44,519 bases of DNA from contig NZ_JAAALN010000009.1 of assembly GCF_009906795.1 (NCBI RefSeq), forward strand, positions 1-44,519. Reading direction: 5' to 3'. The DNA comes from Kineococcus siccus (GTDB lineage Bacteria > Actinomycetota > Actinomycetes > Actinomycetales > Kineococcaceae). The number at the start of each line of letters is the position of its first letter. Position 1 is the first letter of the stretch. A program made the position numbers and the translations under genes. The notes below the pieces were generated by a model, which saw only the letters and a program-made list of their open reading frames with translations, was not told the DNA's origin and searched no databases. Below are positions 9,468-19,849 of this stretch, piece by piece.

Positions 9468-10904
9468 TCAGGCGGCGCGGTCCGCCTGCGCGAGGACCAC
9501 GTCGCCGCGCTCGACCGCGGCCCGCTCGGCGCCGCGGTCGAGGCCGCGGCCCAGCAGCAGGTAGAGGACACCCGGGACGACGAGGCCCACGACGACCGCG
9601 ACGTCGACCCCGCCCAGCGCCGCGGCGACCGGCCCCGTGAACGCGCCGGGCACCGCGATGAAGGGGATCTCGAGCGCGAGCCCGACCGCGTACGCCGTCA
9701 GTCCCCGCCCGCCCCAGCGGCCGTAGACGCCGTCGGGGGTGAACAGGTCGGGGATCGCGTAGTGGCCGCGGCGGACGAAGAAGTAGTCGACGAGGTTCAC
9801 CGCCGTCCACGGCGCGAGCAGGTAGAGCATCAGCAGCAGCGCGGTGTTCAGCGCGTCGCTCGCGTCGCTCAGGCCCACGCCGACGACCGTCCACACCACC
9901 GCGAGCACGAGGATCGCGCCGACGCGGACGGCCCGCGTCCGCGGGACGCGACGGACCGCGTCCACGGCCGTGACGAGGGAGAGCATGCCGCTGTAGGCGT
10001 TCAGGCCCATGGTCGCGACCAGGGCCAGCACCGCGAGGACCGCCAGGACGCTGCCGAGCGCCGGGACGACGGCGTTGCCCGCGTCGTGCAGGCCCACGAG
10101 GCCGTCGGTCGCGCCGAGCCGCGAACCGAGCCAGGCCCCGAGGGGGATCAGCCAGGCCGGCGACGCGGCCGCCCCCCAGAACACCGACAGGACGATCGCG
10201 GCCGGCCGGGTGTCCTCGGGCAGGTAGCGGGAGTAGTCGGAGACGTAGGGCGCGTAGGTGATGTTGTAGCTGGCGGCCGCCGTGAACATGACCACGAAAC
10301 CGCTCAGCGTGACCCCGCCGGGGTCGGGCGCGTCGCTGCCGCCGGCCGTCCCGGCGAGGATCCCCACCGTCAGGACGACCCAGAAGGGCAGCGACACCCA
10401 GAACAGGACCGTGAACGCGCGGTGCAGCCAGTCGTGCCCGAACACCGCCAGCGCCGTCGCGACGACGCTGATGGTGATGCCGACCGCGACGGCGTTCCAG
10501 CCGAAGATGCCGTTCAGGCCGGCGGAGATGATGACGGTGTCGACGACGTTGAACGCGACGAAGGTGACGAGGGTGCCGACCAGAGGCACGAGCACGCCGC
10601 TGTAGCCGAACTGCGCGCGCGACTGCACCATCTGCGGCAGGCCGAGGCGCGCACCCTGCGTCGCGTGGAAGGCCATGAAGAAGGTGCCGAAGAGGATCCC
10701 CGAGATCCCCGCGACGGCGGTCCAGCCGAGCGAGAGACCCACGGCCGGGCCCAGCAGGCCGATGGCGACCGTGAACGGCTGGAAGTTCCCGAGGAACCAG
10801 AACGGGCCCTGCCGCCAGACGCGGCCGTGCCGCTCGGCGCGGGGCACCCAGTCCAGCGACCTGACCTCCACCGCCGGGCGAGGGGTGGACGGTGGTGCGC
10901 TCAC
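9468..10904 (-). CDS. NCS1 family purine/cytosine permease-like transporter
   Basis: Integral membrane transporter of 478 aa with about 12 hydrophobic segments. The N-terminal VRSLDWVPRAERHG followed by WFLGNFQPFTVAIG, the mid-protein AAASYNITYAPYVSDYSRYLP and the late LAPWTAVNLVDYFFVRRGHY are hallmark blocks of the NCS1 nucleobase:cation symporter family (CodB, PucI, allantoin and hydantoin permeases). The substrate cannot be read from sequence. I chose the GTG at 10904, preceded by GGGAG at 10910-10914, over an in-frame GTG at 10952 without such a site; both leave the fold intact. The downstream neighbour is the LLM oxidoreductase. Confidence 0.9.
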   Translation of the reverse strand: MSAPPSTPRPAVEVRSLDWVPRAERHGRVWRQGPFWFLGNFQPFTVAIGLLGPAVGLSLGWTAVAGISGILFGTFFMAFHATQGARLGLPQMVQSRAQFGYSGVLVPLVGTLVTFVAFNVVDTVIISAGLNGIFGWNAVAVGITISVVATALAVFGHDWLHRAFTVLFWVSLPFWVVLTVGILAGTAGGSDAPDPGGVTLSGFVVMFTAAASYNITYAPYVSDYSRYLPEDTRPAAIVLSVFWGAAASPAWLIPLGAWLGSRLGATDGLVGLHDAGNAVVPALGSVLAVLAVLALVATMGLNAYSGMLSLVTAVDAVRRVPRTRAVRVGAILVLAVVWTVVGVGLSDASDALNTALLLMLYLLAPWTAVNLVDYFFVRRGHYAIPDLFTPDGVYGRWGGRGLTAYAVGLALEIPFIAVPGAFTGPVAAALGGVDVAVVVGLVVPGVLYLLLGRGLDRGAERAAVERGDVVLAQADRAA

Positions 10905-11061
10905 GCTGGCTCCCGGTGCTCGACGGACGGTCCCGCCGACCGCCCCCGCCACGGTGGCGTCGCGTCACGGCGCGGTCAACACCTGGGGTGGAGACGTCAT
11001 GCGGTGGTAACACGGGCCGTCCGACCGGGTGTGCGGTGGCGCGCCCGGTCCGCCCGGTGAC

Positions 11062-11562
11062 TCAGCCGTCGACCAGGACGTCCTCGTCGGCGGTGGCGGC
11101 GCGCAGGACGGCCGGGCCCGGTGCGGCGCCCGCCGGCACCCGCACCCGCCAGCTGATGGCGTACCCCTCGTCCCCGCCCGCAGCGTCAGCCGTCCCGAGG
11201 GTCCAGGTGGTGCCGTCCTGCTCGAGCACGAGGTCCACCCCGCGCATCGGCACGACGGGCGGGGGCCCGTCGCACCCCCACCCGCCGGTGGTGTCGTCGC
11301 ACCCGTCGGCGAAACCCCGCCCCGACACCTCGATGTCGCCGTCCGAGGTCAGGACCGGCGACGCCGACCCCGTGGGCGACGGTGCTCGACCGGGTCGGCT
11401 CTGCTCGACCTGCAGCTCCTGCGGGCCCGCGCAGCTGGCCGAGGCGGACGGGACGGGGAGGACGACGAGGAGGCAGCAGCAGGTCAGAGCCCCCGCCACG
11501 GTCAGCGCTCGACCACGGCCGCGGCACCGCAGCGTTCGCACCCGCTCCTGGTCGATCGCCAT
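11062..11562 (-). CDS. Secreted Cys-containing protein of unknown function
   Basis: Small exported protein of about 166 aa. A basic start is followed by a hydrophobic stretch (ALTVAGALTCCCLLVVLPV) and ASASCAGP, a plausible signal-peptidase I site just before the first mature Cys; it is not a canonical lipobox because the -3 position is not aliphatic. The mature part has GDIEVSGRGFADGCDD, a GWGCDG turn and VRVPAGAAPGPAVLRAATADEDVLV, which looks like an Ig-like/beta-sandwich domain with three cysteines. I recall similar ASCAGP-type proteins in actinobacteria, but none with a known role. The start ATG at 11562 has GAGAG about 8 bases upstream; a GTG at 11577 is possible. A membrane-protein gene lies upstream on the same strand. 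Confidence 0.65.
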   Translation of the reverse strand: MAIDQERVRTLRCRGRGRALTVAGALTCCCLLVVLPVPSASASCAGPQELQVEQSRPGRAPSPTGSASPVLTSDGDIEVSGRGFADGCDDTTGGWGCDGPPPVVPMRGVDLVLEQDGTTWTLGTADAAGGDEGYAISWRVRVPAGAAPGPAVLRAATADEDVLVDG

Positions 11563-11601
11563 CCCGCACGCTCTCACGCGCCGGCCTGCACCGCGTCGTG
11601 G

Positions 11602-12342
11602 TCACGACCACCGGGGCCGTGTCCGTCGTGGCGCACGCGTCGCGCCGACCACGACGACGACGGAACCTGCCACCCCGGCGGCGACGAGCACCGAACCGCT
11701 CAGAGCGCCGGAGACCCGGTCGGGCCACGGAAGGTGCTCGGAGACGGTGAAACCGCCTCGCACGAACGGCTCGAGGAGGGCCCCGACGGGCACGGTGAGA
11801 CGAGCCGGCAGCCCCAGGGGTCCCCGGCTCCGAGCGACGGCCCCGACCACGCCCAGCGGCCCGCCCGCGACGGCGGCGATCGCGAACCACGCGGCGTTCT
11901 CCGCCCAGATGGCCGGCGCGTACACGCCGAGCAGTCGACCGGCCCCGTAGTGCACGACCAGCGCCGTGAGCGAGGCCACGACTCCCATCAGGGAGCCGTG
12001 CAGCGGCCTCCGGGCGAGCCAGCCGGACAGGACCGCCAGCCCGGCCCACACCACGCCCGCGTTGAGCACCTCGCTGACGCTCCGGAACGCCGTCAGCAGC
12101 CCGATCCCCTCCCCCGGCAGCCGGCTCGTGACCGCGGCGATCGAGGCGAGCGACACCAGGGCCAGGACGACCGCGGCGGAGAGGGCCGGCCACCACCTCG
12201 CGCCCGCCACGCCCGGAGCCTGTGGGGGGCCGAGCGGTGCGGGTCGTCCTCGACGGACGGGGCGTTCCGCCGGGGTGGGCACGTCTCCGACTGTGCCGCA
12301 GAGCAACGCCCGGGGGCAGGGCGACCCGCCAGCAGGCACCAC
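11602..12342 (-). CDS. Multi-pass membrane protein of unknown function (DUF6518-like?)
   Basis: Predicted inner-membrane protein of up to 246 aa. After a Pro/Arg-rich, probably cytosolic N-terminus there are about five to six hydrophobic segments, beginning with WPALSAAVVLALVSLASIAA and ending with a C-terminal helix (GSVLVAAGVAGSVVVVVG) and a basic tail. The conserved-looking middle (YAPAIWAENAAWFAIAAVAG followed by PLG) reminds me of the DUF6518 family, with low certainty. Start is uncertain: the GTG at 12342 has a GAGG about 10 bases upstream, and a GTG at 12282 would remove only the non-membrane leader. It lies upstream of the secreted protein gene, separated by about 40 bases. Confidence 0.6.
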   Translation of the reverse strand: MVPAGGSPCPRALLCGTVGDVPTPAERPVRRGRPAPLGPPQAPGVAGARWWPALSAAVVLALVSLASIAAVTSRLPGEGIGLLTAFRSVSEVLNAGVVWAGLAVLSGWLARRPLHGSLMGVVASLTALVVHYGAGRLLGVYAPAIWAENAAWFAIAAVAGGPLGVVGAVARSRGPLGLPARLTVPVGALLEPFVRGGFTVSEHLPWPDRVSGALSGSVLVAAGVAGSVVVVVGATRAPRRTRPRWS

Positions 12343-12481
12343 CAGCGCACGACCTCTTCACCCAGAGCCTCTCGCCCGTGACGTCACCCCCTCGCCGGCG
12401 CTGAGACGACGCCCCTCGGACTCGGCGCGTCGTCCCCGTCGGGTGACGAGGAGCGGGAGCGCGTGGAGGGCACCGGCGCGG

Positions 12482-13243
12482 TCAGGCACCCGTGCCGACG
12501 CTCGAGCGCCTCCGGACGCCGGGAGTTCGAGGAGCGTCGCGAGGCGGTCCCGCGGTCACGGTCGCGAGCCCGTTGACGGCGGTCGAGCCGGGACGTGCCC
12601 CGTCGATCTGCACGTGGACCGCCACCGGCCGGGCCGTGGCGTCGTGCGTGGGGAACCAGGTGCGACCGGAGCGCACCAGCACTAGGAGGCCGTCGTCGTC
12701 GCCCACCGCCGCGAAGTCGGCCGACGGTGCGTCACCGAAGAGCTGCAGGCCGAAGGTGCGGGCCAGCCGTGCCGCGGCCACCGGCACGTCCGGGACCGCC
12801 AGCCCGACCTCGCTGACCCCCAGCAGTGCGTCGGGGCCGAACACGCTGGCCCCCAGCCGGTGCGGTCGCCGCCGTCGGGCGATCAGTTCGAGCACCATCC
12901 CGTCCGGGGCGCGGAAGTACAGCGACTGCGAGTTCCACGACGGTGCTCCCTCGAGGAGCGTCCGCCCGGCGTGCGGCAGGACGCGGACCCGGTCGCGCAG
13001 CCAGTCGTGGGCGCGCCGGCCGGCGTCGCCGGGCACGGTGATCGCCAGGTGCTGCGACGAGGGGTCCGCGGAGGCGTCCTCGACCAGCACCAGCGTCGTC
13101 GCGCCGAGCCGCACGGTCGTCGCGCACGGACCACCGGTGCCGCACCCCGCGGCGGTGTCCGCCCGGGCGCCGAGCACGTCGACGTAGAAGGCGGCAGCGG
13201 CCACCGGGTCGGGCACGGGCAGCTGGACGTGGGTGATGCGCAT
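12482..13243 (-). CDS. Two-module VOC (glyoxalase/dioxygenase-fold) protein, predicted SoxR target
   Basis: Cytosolic 253-aa protein with two VOC modules: the first begins MRITHVQLPVPDPVAAAAFY and holds HLAITVPG and LYFRAPDGMVLELI; the second begins near GVSEVGLAVPDVPVAAARL. This is the size and layout of glyoxalase/bleomycin-resistance/extradiol dioxygenase superfamily proteins; the reaction is not predictable. The first His and the late Glu of module one are in place for a metal site. The ATG at 13243 fits the conserved start; GGAG lies 7 bases upstream but also overlaps the inferred -10. It is transcribed divergently from soxR across a SoxR box, so induction by redox-cycling compounds is expected. 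Confidence 0.85.
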   Translation of the reverse strand: MRITHVQLPVPDPVAAAAFYVDVLGARADTAAGCGTGGPCATTVRLGATTLVLVEDASADPSSQHLAITVPGDAGRRAHDWLRDRVRVLPHAGRTLLEGAPSWNSQSLYFRAPDGMVLELIARRRRPHRLGASVFGPDALLGVSEVGLAVPDVPVAAARLARTFGLQLFGDAPSADFAAVGDDDGLLVLVRSGRTWFPTHDATARPVAVHVQIDGARPGSTAVNGLATVTAGPPRDAPRTPGVRRRSSVGTGA

Positions 13244-13249
13244 GCCGGC

Positions 13250-13280
13250 ACTCCACCTGCTCAAGCTCCCTTGAGGTCAA
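13250..13280 (-). promoter_or_regulatory. SoxR-type promoter/operator of the VOC gene
   Basis: The palindrome CTCAAG-CTCC-CTTGAG (13260-13275) matches the SoxR box core. Read on the minus strand it gives a -35 TTGACC (13275-13280), exactly 19 bases, then a weak -10 TGGAGT (13250-13255). This spacing is the same as in the E. coli soxS promoter and is the elongated spacing that MerR-family activators correct. It is placed 31 bases before the soxR start and 6 bases from the VOC ATG. Confidence 0.8.
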
Positions 13281-13306
13281 GCCCTCACCGAGGGATGCTC
13301 GGGCCT

Positions 13307-13774
13307 GTGCCGGACGACCTGCTGAGCATCGGTGCCGTCGCCTCCCGGGCCGGCGTCTCGGTGCCCGCGGTCCGGTACTACGAGGAGCGCGGCCTGATCA
13401 CGTCCGCGCGGGACGCCGGTGGCCGGCGGCGGTTCCCCCGGTCGGTGCTGCGCCGGCTCGCCGTGATCGCGGCCGGTCAGCGCATCGGGCTGTCGCTGGC
13501 CGAGATCGCCGGGGCCCTGTCGAGCCTGCCCTCGGACCGTGCCCCCTCGACGTCGGACTGGGCCCGCGTCGGCGAGCGCTGGCAAGGGCTGCTCGACGCC
13601 CGCCTGCGGGAACTCCAGGCGCTGCAGTCGTCCCTGACCGCGTGCATCGGGTGCGGCTGCCTCTCCCTCGAGCGGTGCGGCCTGGTCAACCCCGCCGACG
13701 AGGCAGCCGCCGAGGGACCGGGCTCCCGCTGGCTGCGCGGCGCCCGCCGGACGGCCGCGTCGCCCGACGGCTGA
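13307..13774 (+). CDS. soxR: Redox-sensitive MerR-family activator SoxR
   Basis: Transcription factor of 155 aa. The N-terminal MerR winged helix is SIGAVASRAGVSVPAVRYYE (7-26), followed by a dimerisation helix. The C-terminal [2Fe-2S] ligand pattern C-x2-C-x-C-x5-C (Cys113, 116, 118, 124 in CIGCGCLSLERC) is diagnostic for SoxR. In actinobacteria SoxR acts directly on small regulons induced by redox-active metabolites, without SoxS. The GTG at 13307 is my start; an in-frame ATG at 13295 adds only four residues. The SoxR box in the upstream intergenic region points to control of the VOC gene and possibly of itself. Confidence 0.95.
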   Translation: MPDDLLSIGAVASRAGVSVPAVRYYEERGLITSARDAGGRRRFPRSVLRRLAVIAAGQRIGLSLAEIAGALSSLPSDRAPSTSDWARVGERWQGLLDARLRELQALQSSLTACIGCGCLSLERCGLVNPADEAAAEGPGSRWLRGARRTAASPDG

Positions 13775-13860
13775 GCGCCCGCGGTTGGAGGCGACGGCCG
13801 GCTCGTGGACGGCGCCGCCGCCTCCTTGCCCCGCGGGTAGGTCGCCGGGGACACTGAGTC

Positions 13861-14073
13861 GTGCGCACCACGATCCGGGACTTCGCGACGGAGTTGGCCT
13901 TCAGCCTGCTGCTGGTCCTCGTCGCCGAGGTCGTCGTCCGGCAGTTCGCGTGGGACCGCCTGTGGGCCCTCGTGGCGGTCTTCTCGATCGGGCACGCCGC
14001 GAGAGCGGTGGTGACGCGGCGGCGGCGCGTGCTCCGTGCCCGTGGTGGCGAGACCGCGGCCCTGCCTCGCTGA
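13861..14073 (+). CDS. Small membrane protein, unknown
   Basis: Predicted 70-aa protein with two hydrophobic segments (AFSLLLVLVAEVVV and LWALVAVFSIGHA) and a very basic tail (TRRRRVLRARG). The positive tail suggests the C-terminus stays in the cytosol. Codon third positions are G/C nearly throughout, as in real genes here. It starts with GTG and has no clear Shine-Dalgarno. No family recognised; role unknown. Confidence 0.5.
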   Translation: MRTTIRDFATELAFSLLLVLVAEVVVRQFAWDRLWALVAVFSIGHAARAVVTRRRRVLRARGGETAALPR

Positions 14074-14298
14074 CGGGTGGTGCGCGGCACTCCCGCCCCG
14101 GCACGGTGCGAGGCGCACCCGCGCGGCGGGCATCAGCTCCGGCCTGGTCGCCGGCACCGGACGGATCGGTGAGCGGGCCCCGACGGGCGAGCAGACCTCG
14201 ATCGACGTCCCCGACCCGCCGACGTCGCTCCGGCTGACCGTGGTGGCGGGTCGGACGGCCGACGCAGGCGTCGCGCACCGCGCGGCCACCGACCGGCG

Positions 14299-14409
14299 TC
14301 AGTCGCGGGGAGGGGCACCCCCCTCGTCGCGGGCCCGCTTGCGCGGCCAGAGCCCGATCCACACCACCGACGCGATGGCGGCACCTGCGATCATCGACGG
14401 GACGTCCAT
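14299..14409 (-). CDS. Very small single-span membrane protein, unknown
   Basis: A 36-aa open frame starting ATG at 14409 with GAGAG eight bases upstream. Residues 5-21 (SMIAGAAIASVVWIGLW) form one membrane helix, followed by a charged PRKRARDEGG tail. The topology and G/C-rich wobble positions look real, but the gene is too short for composition alone to prove it. Between it and the 70-aa gene (14074-14298) I see no convincing gene. Confidence 0.4.
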   Translation of the reverse strand: MDVPSMIAGAAIASVVWIGLWPRKRARDEGGAPPRD

Positions 14410-14538
14410 GTCTGAGTCTCTCAAAGCGGTCCGGGACCGAACCGACCTGGTCATCGCCGACGTCGGCCGGCCCGCGAGGTGACACGTAGGCCCGGACCGC
14501 CGACGTGCCTGGCCGCGAACGGCGCCCCGTGGAACGAC

Positions 14539-14571
14539 GGACGCCCGCGCACGAGAGGTGCGCGGGCGTCC
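14539..14571 (-). terminator. Terminator of ettA
   Basis: A perfect 14-bp stem (GGACGCCCGCGCAC, 14539-14552) with a GAGAG loop pairs with 14558-14571, just downstream of the ettA stop at 14584. Confidence 0.8.
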
Positions 14572-14583
14572 GGGTCGTGCAGG

Positions 14584-16260
<1,677 letters not shown>

Positions 16261-16325
16261 GGACCCCAGGCTAGTCGAGTCCCAGCCGGGCGCGGTCCAG
16301 CGCTCGGTAGGGTGCCCTCGGACAG

Positions 16326-16398
16326 GCCCTCGTAGCTCAGCGGACAGAGCACCGGACTTCTAATCCGACGGTCGCAGGTTCGAATCCTGCCGGGGGCA
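16326..16398 (+). tRNA. tRNA-Arg (anticodon TCT)
   Basis: A complete 73-nt cloverleaf: acceptor GCCCTCG (16326-16332) with CGGGGGC (16391-16397, one T-G pair) and discriminator A; D stem GCTC/GAGC; anticodon loop CTTCTAA with TCT; T arm GCAGG-TTCGAAT-CCTGC. The outermost anticodon-stem pair is C-A, otherwise all stems pair. CCA is not encoded. It reads AGA, which is rare in this G+C-rich genome. A weak TAGGGT (16308-16313) may be the -10. Confidence 0.96.
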
Positions 16399-16401
16399 CT
16401 C

Positions 16402-17397
16402 CTACGTCACCGCGGGCCCCGCGTCCTGCCCGTGCAGCGTGCTGACGTCCGTGTTGGCGCCGCAGACGACGACGGCCACCCGCGCGCCCGGCGCCGGCGT
16501 CCACGCGCCGCTGGTGAGCGCAGCCCACGCGGTCGCCGCGCCGTGCTCGGCGGCGATGCGGTAGTCCCGCCACAGCGCGGCGCGCGCCGCGGTGATCGCC
16601 GCGTCGTCGACCAGGACGCTCACGGGATCGACGCGCCGGGCGACGCCGAAGGCGACCTGCCCGAGGCGGCGCGCCCCGAGCGCGTCCGCGGCGACGCCCG
16701 ACACGGCGACGTCGACGGGGCGGCCGGCCCGCAGGGCCTCGTGCAGGGTCGGGGCGGTCACCGGCTCCACGGCCACCACCTGCGCGCGTCCCGCCAGCGC
16801 CGCGGCCACGCCCGCGAAGAGGCCGCCGCCCCCGACGGCCACGACGACGACGTCGAGGTCGGCGACGTCCTCGGCCAGCTCCTCGGCGAGGACGCCCGCC
16901 CCGGCGGCGACGTCCGGCTGGTCGTAGGCGTGGCAGAACAGCGCGCCCGTGCTCACGACGTGCTCCAGGGCCGCGTCGTAGGCCTCGGCGTACTCCGCGC
17001 CCACCTGGTGCACGCGGGCGCCGAGGCGCCGCAGCCCGTCCACCTTCACGCGCGGCGCCGTGGCGGGGACGAACACCGTCGCCGGCACGCCGAGCGAGGC
17101 GGCCGCCCAGGCGTTGGCCAGCCCGGCGTTGCCGCCCGAGGCCGCGACGACACCCACCGCCGGGTCCAGCTCGCCGCGCTCCTCGGCCGCCAGCTGGCGG
17201 TTCAGTGCGCCGCGCGCCTTGAAGGTCCCGGTGTGCTGGAGGTGCTCGCACTTCAGCCAGACCCCGGCGTCCGCGCTCCCCGGCTGCTCGCCGAGGAGCA
17301 CGGGCGTGCGGCGCACCCGGCCGGCGGTCCGGGCCCGCGCGGCGAGCACGTCGTCGCGCGTGATCGTCGTGGTCCCGCCCGCGGCGGCGGTGCTCAC
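16402..17397 (-). CDS. Threonine/serine dehydratase-like PLP enzyme
   Basis: Fold-type II PLP enzyme of 331 aa. It has the PLP lysine in [11 protein letters not shown], the substrate/cofactor loop [11 protein letters not shown] and the phosphate-binding glycine run VGGGGLFAG. It lacks a C-terminal ACT regulatory domain, so it resembles catabolic or side-activity serine/threonine dehydratases more than biosynthetic IlvA. Expected reaction: deamination of L-threonine or L-serine to 2-oxobutyrate or pyruvate. The GTG at 17397 overlaps the stop of the upstream GH13 gene by four bases (GTGA), so they are co-translated although their roles look unrelated. Its stop is only three bases from the 3' end of the convergent tRNA-Arg gene. 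Confidence 0.88.
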   Translation of the reverse strand: MSTAAAGGTTTITRDDVLAARARTAGRVRRTPVLLGEQPGSADAGVWLKCEHLQHTGTFKARGALNRQLAAEERGELDPAVGVVAASGGNAGLANAWAAASLGVPATVFVPATAPRVKVDGLRRLGARVHQVGAEYAEAYDAALEHVVSTGALFCHAYDQPDVAAGAGVLAEELAEDVADLDVVVVAVGGGGLFAGVAAALAGRAQVVAVEPVTAPTLHEALRAGRPVDVAVSGVAADALGARRLGQVAFGVARRVDPVSVLVDDAAITAARAALWRDYRIAAEHGAATAWAALTSGAWTPAPGARVAVVVCGANTDVSTLHGQDAGPAVT

Positions 17398-19727
17398 GCC
17401 TGCGGGCCCGAGCGCAGCTCCTCCGCCGCGGGATCGGCGGGGCACAGCAGCAGCGACATGCCCGCGTAGGGCGCCAGCCAGACGCCGAAGCTCTGCAGGT
17501 CGTCGACCCAGCCGATCTCGGCGCCCGACGTCGTGTCGAGCACGGGCACGCGGGGCGTGAACGTCTCCGAGCGCACGGTCCCCTCGATGGTCTCGCCGCC
17601 GAAGTTGAGCACCGTGACCTGCAGGGCCTCGCGCCCGTCGTGGTCGGCCGGGTCCAGCGCGTGCACCATGACGAGCATGGCCGGGTGGGCGACCTGGGGG
17701 ATGTCCACCTGGCGCGCGGAGGCGATGCGGTGGCGCGAGCGGACCTCGAGCACGTCCGCGAGGCGGCGCACGAAGGACGTCTCCGACGCGAGCTGCTCGG
17801 GGATCGTCCCGTACAGCGAGCGCCCCACGGGCACGCCCGAGCTGGACACCGTCGCCTCGGGGGCGACGCCCATGAGGTCGTGCGAGGCCCGCTCGATCCA
17901 GCGGGTGTCGCCGCTGGTCAGCAGGGGGCGGATGCTCTCGGCGGGCAGCGGCAGCATGCCCAGCAGGTCCCAGCCCGACAGGGCGAACACGCCGGGCTGC
18001 CACGCGTTGAACATGGCCATCAGCAGGTGCGCGCGGCGGATCTGCTCGACGTCGTCCTCGGTCAGCGCGTCGAGGTCGCGGTGCCCGCGGGTCGCGGCGA
18101 TGACGCTGGCCGACGTGCAGGCGATGCCGTTGGTCGTGAACACCTGGTTGTACGGGCCGGCGTCGCCCGTCAGGTGGCGCGTGAGGTCCGCGCGGATCGT
18201 CTCGGCCAGCTCCGCACCGGTGGTCTCGCGTCCCCGGAAGGAGTAGACGTCCTCGGCGTGCCGCGTCGCCCAGTGCACGAGCTCGTAGGTCAGCTCGTCG
18301 TGGTTCTGCAGGGCGTGCACGAGGGAGGCCGGGTCGACGCCCAGCTCCAGCGACGTGCGCAGCGTCAGGCGCAGGAACTCCGTGTCCCCCGTCGCGAGCG
18401 CGTGCTGGTAGGCGGGGCGGTTGATGAAGTCGTAGGACAGGTCCGCGCCGACCTCGGAGGTGTCGCGGATGTCCTCGATCGTGAGGTTGAGCTCCTGGAA
18501 CGTGAACCCGCCGACCTTGCGGACCATGCCCGCGATGAGGTGGTTCGCGGCCTCCGAGAGCGGGTGACCCTCCGACCACGCCGGTCCCTCGACGCTCTTC
18601 TCCACGCCGAGGAACCCGTTGGCGTCCAGGCGGAGTGCGCTCGTGCCGAGGTCGCCCAGGGAGTGCAGGGCGTCACCGATGACGAGCTTCATGCCCGCGA
18701 AGGAGGGGTCGAGCCAGTTGATCGACGGCTGCCCCTGCTTGAAGTAGTGCAGGTACACCCAGCGGCGGGCGACCCCGTCGACGCCCACGACCTCGCGGGT
18801 CGCTGACCAGTTCGTCTCCTTGATGCCGGGCGCGTAGAAGATGACGCGCTGCAGCTGGCCGACGATGAACCCGAGCTCCTGCAGCGCGGCCTCCGCGACC
18901 GCGTCGAGGTTGGCCGCGTCGTGGCCCGGGGCGACCTCGGGCAGCAGGTGCCAGTGCTCCGGGTCGATCTCCACCATGTGGTAGATCCCGGGGTAGTCGC
19001 CGTGGTTCATCTCCGCGAGGCGGAAGTCCGCGCCCTTGCCGGTGTGGCCGGGGACGATGTCGTCGATGACGCTGCCGTCGTGCTCGGCCGCGACCCGGCA
19101 CACCTGGCGGAACTCCTCCTCGGTGCCGAAGACGGGGTCGATCTCGGTGGAGATGCGGTCGAAGTGACCGTCGACGCTCGGCGTCTGGCGCCACCCGTCG
19201 AGGCCGCCGGCGTTCTTGACGGGACCCGTGTGCACGGCGTCGATGCCGATGCGCTGGAACGCCTGCCACAGCGCCGGGTCGCCCAGCGAGGCCAGGAAGG
19301 AGGTCCCGGGCGCCGTGACGAGGGAGATCGGGTAGGCCGTGAACCACACCGACGCGGTGTCCAGGGCACGGCGGGCGTCCGGCTTGGCGTAGGGGTTCTG
19401 CCACATGCTGGCCTTGCCGGAGAACTGCCGGCTGATCGCGGCCGCGTCGGACAGCATGGACTTCGACAGCAGCCAGTCGACGTACTCGGCGTTGCCCGCC
19501 TCGGCCCGGCCCTCTCCGGACACGGTCGGCGCGGCGTGGTCAGCGGCCCGCAGCCGGGCCTGCGGGCGCAGGCTCCGGGGACGCGCCGGGTAGCGCACCT
19601 CGTCGTAGGTGATCTCGCTCGGTTCGTGCGCCGGCACCTCGAGGTCCGCGAGCTGGTCCTCGACGGCCGGTGCGGGGCTGCCCCCGGTCGGCTCCCCGAC
19701 GACTGCCTGCCCGACTGCCTCGTCCAC
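17394..19727 (-). CDS. GH13 glycoside hydrolase, trehalose synthase / maltose glucosyltransferase-like
   Basis: Large 777-aa alpha-amylase-superfamily enzyme, probably cytosolic (no signal peptide). GH13 catalytic positions are visible: the nucleophile Asp in [10 protein letters not shown] (about 367), the acid Glu in TFQELNL (about 410) and the stabilising Asp in LQNHDEL (about 474). Conserved region I is unusual, [10 protein letters not shown] instead of DxVxNH. This matches a group annotated as trehalose synthase (maltose alpha-D-glucosyltransferase), which interconverts maltose and trehalose. It lacks the C-terminal maltokinase fusion seen in some actinobacteria. The GTG start at 19727 has AGGAGG seven bases upstream. 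The dehydratase gene follows with overlap. Confidence 0.8.
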   Translation of the reverse strand: MDEAVGQAVVGEPTGGSPAPAVEDQLADLEVPAHEPSEITYDEVRYPARPRSLRPQARLRAADHAAPTVSGEGRAEAGNAEYVDWLLSKSMLSDAAAISRQFSGKASMWQNPYAKPDARRALDTASVWFTAYPISLVTAPGTSFLASLGDPALWQAFQRIGIDAVHTGPVKNAGGLDGWRQTPSVDGHFDRISTEIDPVFGTEEEFRQVCRVAAEHDGSVIDDIVPGHTGKGADFRLAEMNHGDYPGIYHMVEIDPEHWHLLPEVAPGHDAANLDAVAEAALQELGFIVGQLQRVIFYAPGIKETNWSATREVVGVDGVARRWVYLHYFKQGQPSINWLDPSFAGMKLVIGDALHSLGDLGTSALRLDANGFLGVEKSVEGPAWSEGHPLSEAANHLIAGMVRKVGGFTFQELNLTIEDIRDTSEVGADLSYDFINRPAYQHALATGDTEFLRLTLRTSLELGVDPASLVHALQNHDELTYELVHWATRHAEDVYSFRGRETTGAELAETIRADLTRHLTGDAGPYNQVFTTNGIACTSASVIAATRGHRDLDALTEDDVEQIRRAHLLMAMFNAWQPGVFALSGWDLLGMLPLPAESIRPLLTSGDTRWIERASHDLMGVAPEATVSSSGVPVGRSLYGTIPEQLASETSFVRRLADVLEVRSRHRIASARQVDIPQVAHPAMLVMVHALDPADHDGREALQVTVLNFGGETIEGTVRSETFTPRVPVLDTTSGAEIGWVDDLQSFGVWLAPYAGMSLLLCPADPAAEELRSGPQA

Positions 19728-19849
19728 GCTCGTGCCTCCTGCTGTCCCTGTCGTCCGTCCCGGCGGCCGCCGAGCCCGCCGATCACCTCACCACACCTGC
19801 GGCGGAACCTCGACTCCGTGGGGCCCGGGGTGACACCCCACCGAAGGGG

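Noticed and set aside
9351-11013. N-terminal extension of the LLM oxidoreductase frame to 893 aa
   Set aside because: It is an out-of-frame shadow of the NCS1 permease gene on the same strand; the true N-terminus MGFLTIGSF starts at 9351.
16326-16402. tRNA-Arg as an integration (att) site
   Set aside because: No integrase, no repeated tRNA 3' end and no foreign-looking island follow; the neighbour is an ordinary metabolic gene.
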